Shown piece after piece: positions 63,932 through 64,000 of a DNA stretch of 64,000 nt. The DNA comes from Pyxicephalus adspersus (Eukaryota > Chordata > Amphibia > Anura > Pyxicephalidae). The notes under the pieces were generated by a model, which was not told the origin of the DNA, did no database searches, and saw only the letters and a list, made by a program, of their open reading frames with translations. Where the stretch lies: contig NC_092862.1 in NCBI RefSeq assembly GCF_032062135.1, positions 65,079,577 through 65,143,576 of the forward strand, in the 5' to 3' direction. Numbering within the stretch: position 1 is the stretch's first letter; each line of letters opens with the position of its first letter. A program made the translations under genes and the position numbers.

Positions 63932-64000
63932 GAATAGAGCTGTGCCCTCCTGGCCACAGATTCATGATCACCATGGTGGCCAGTTTCATTGGAATGGCCG
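63932..64000 (+). CDS. SLC22A23: SLC22A23 exon 4, 5' part (runs off window)
   Basis: Completes R259 and encodes residues 260-281 before the window ends inside the next codon. The peptide IELCPPGHRFMITMVASFIG matches the human stretch IELCPPGKRFMITMVASFVA as recalled. It forms the cytoplasmic TM4-TM5 loop and the beginning of TM5. The acceptor is a pyrimidine tract CTTTTTCTCTGTTCCAG|GA, and the phase fits exon 3 (A|GA giving Arg). The remaining seven or so transmembrane segments and the C-terminal tail lie beyond the window. Confidence 0.95.

Overview
This is about 64 kb of vertebrate nuclear DNA from one locus. Its interspersed repeats look amphibian, most likely a neobatrachian frog: V-SINE-type tRNA SINEs, LINEs ending in an ...AGCGCTGCGTAATAT... 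tail, many hAT-like and foldback non-autonomous DNA elements, and long (TA)n microsatellites. That placement rests on remembered repeat style and was not tested by a search. The sequence is AT-rich, intron-dominated, contains an N gap, and shows no operons, ribosome-binding sites or other prokaryotic organisation.

Only one gene is supported: the 5' part of SLC22A23, an orphan member of the SLC22 organic-ion transporter family (major facilitator superfamily), on the + strand. Four coding exons can be placed to the base with GT/AG junctions and consistent phases: exon 1 at 2860-3375 (172 codons, phase 0 exit), exon 2 at 33380-33483 (phase 2 exit), exon 3 at 37432-37586 (phase 1 exit) and the first 69 bases of exon 4 from 63932, which runs off the window. 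Together they encode residues 1-281 of a protein whose human form is about 690 residues: the cytoplasmic N-terminus, TM1, the large glycosylated extracellular loop, TM2, the MFS signature loop, TM3, TM4 and the start of TM5. Introns 1, 2 and 3 are 30,004, 3,948 and 26,345 bp.

Layout: 1-794, AT-rich intergenic DNA; 795-1735, a 44-bp-monomer minisatellite with a CCAAT box in each monomer, interrupted by 592 N; 1736-2400, unremarkable; 2400-3400, a GC/CpG-rich promoter and exon 1 interval with a strong CTCF-like motif. The rest is introns holding relics of CR1-like and L2/CR1-like LINEs, V-SINEs, a Tc1/mariner transposase fragment, hAT-like and other non-autonomous DNA elements, and microsatellites. 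No tRNA, rRNA or other functional RNA gene was recognised.

No undescribed multi-gene system is visible. The most interesting signals are the SINE and LINE that share a 3' tail (a likely retrotransposition partnership), the periodic CCAAT array and CTCF motif upstream of the promoter, a (TA)n tract framed by about 45-bp inverted arms, and a G-quadruplex candidate inside a hAT-like element.
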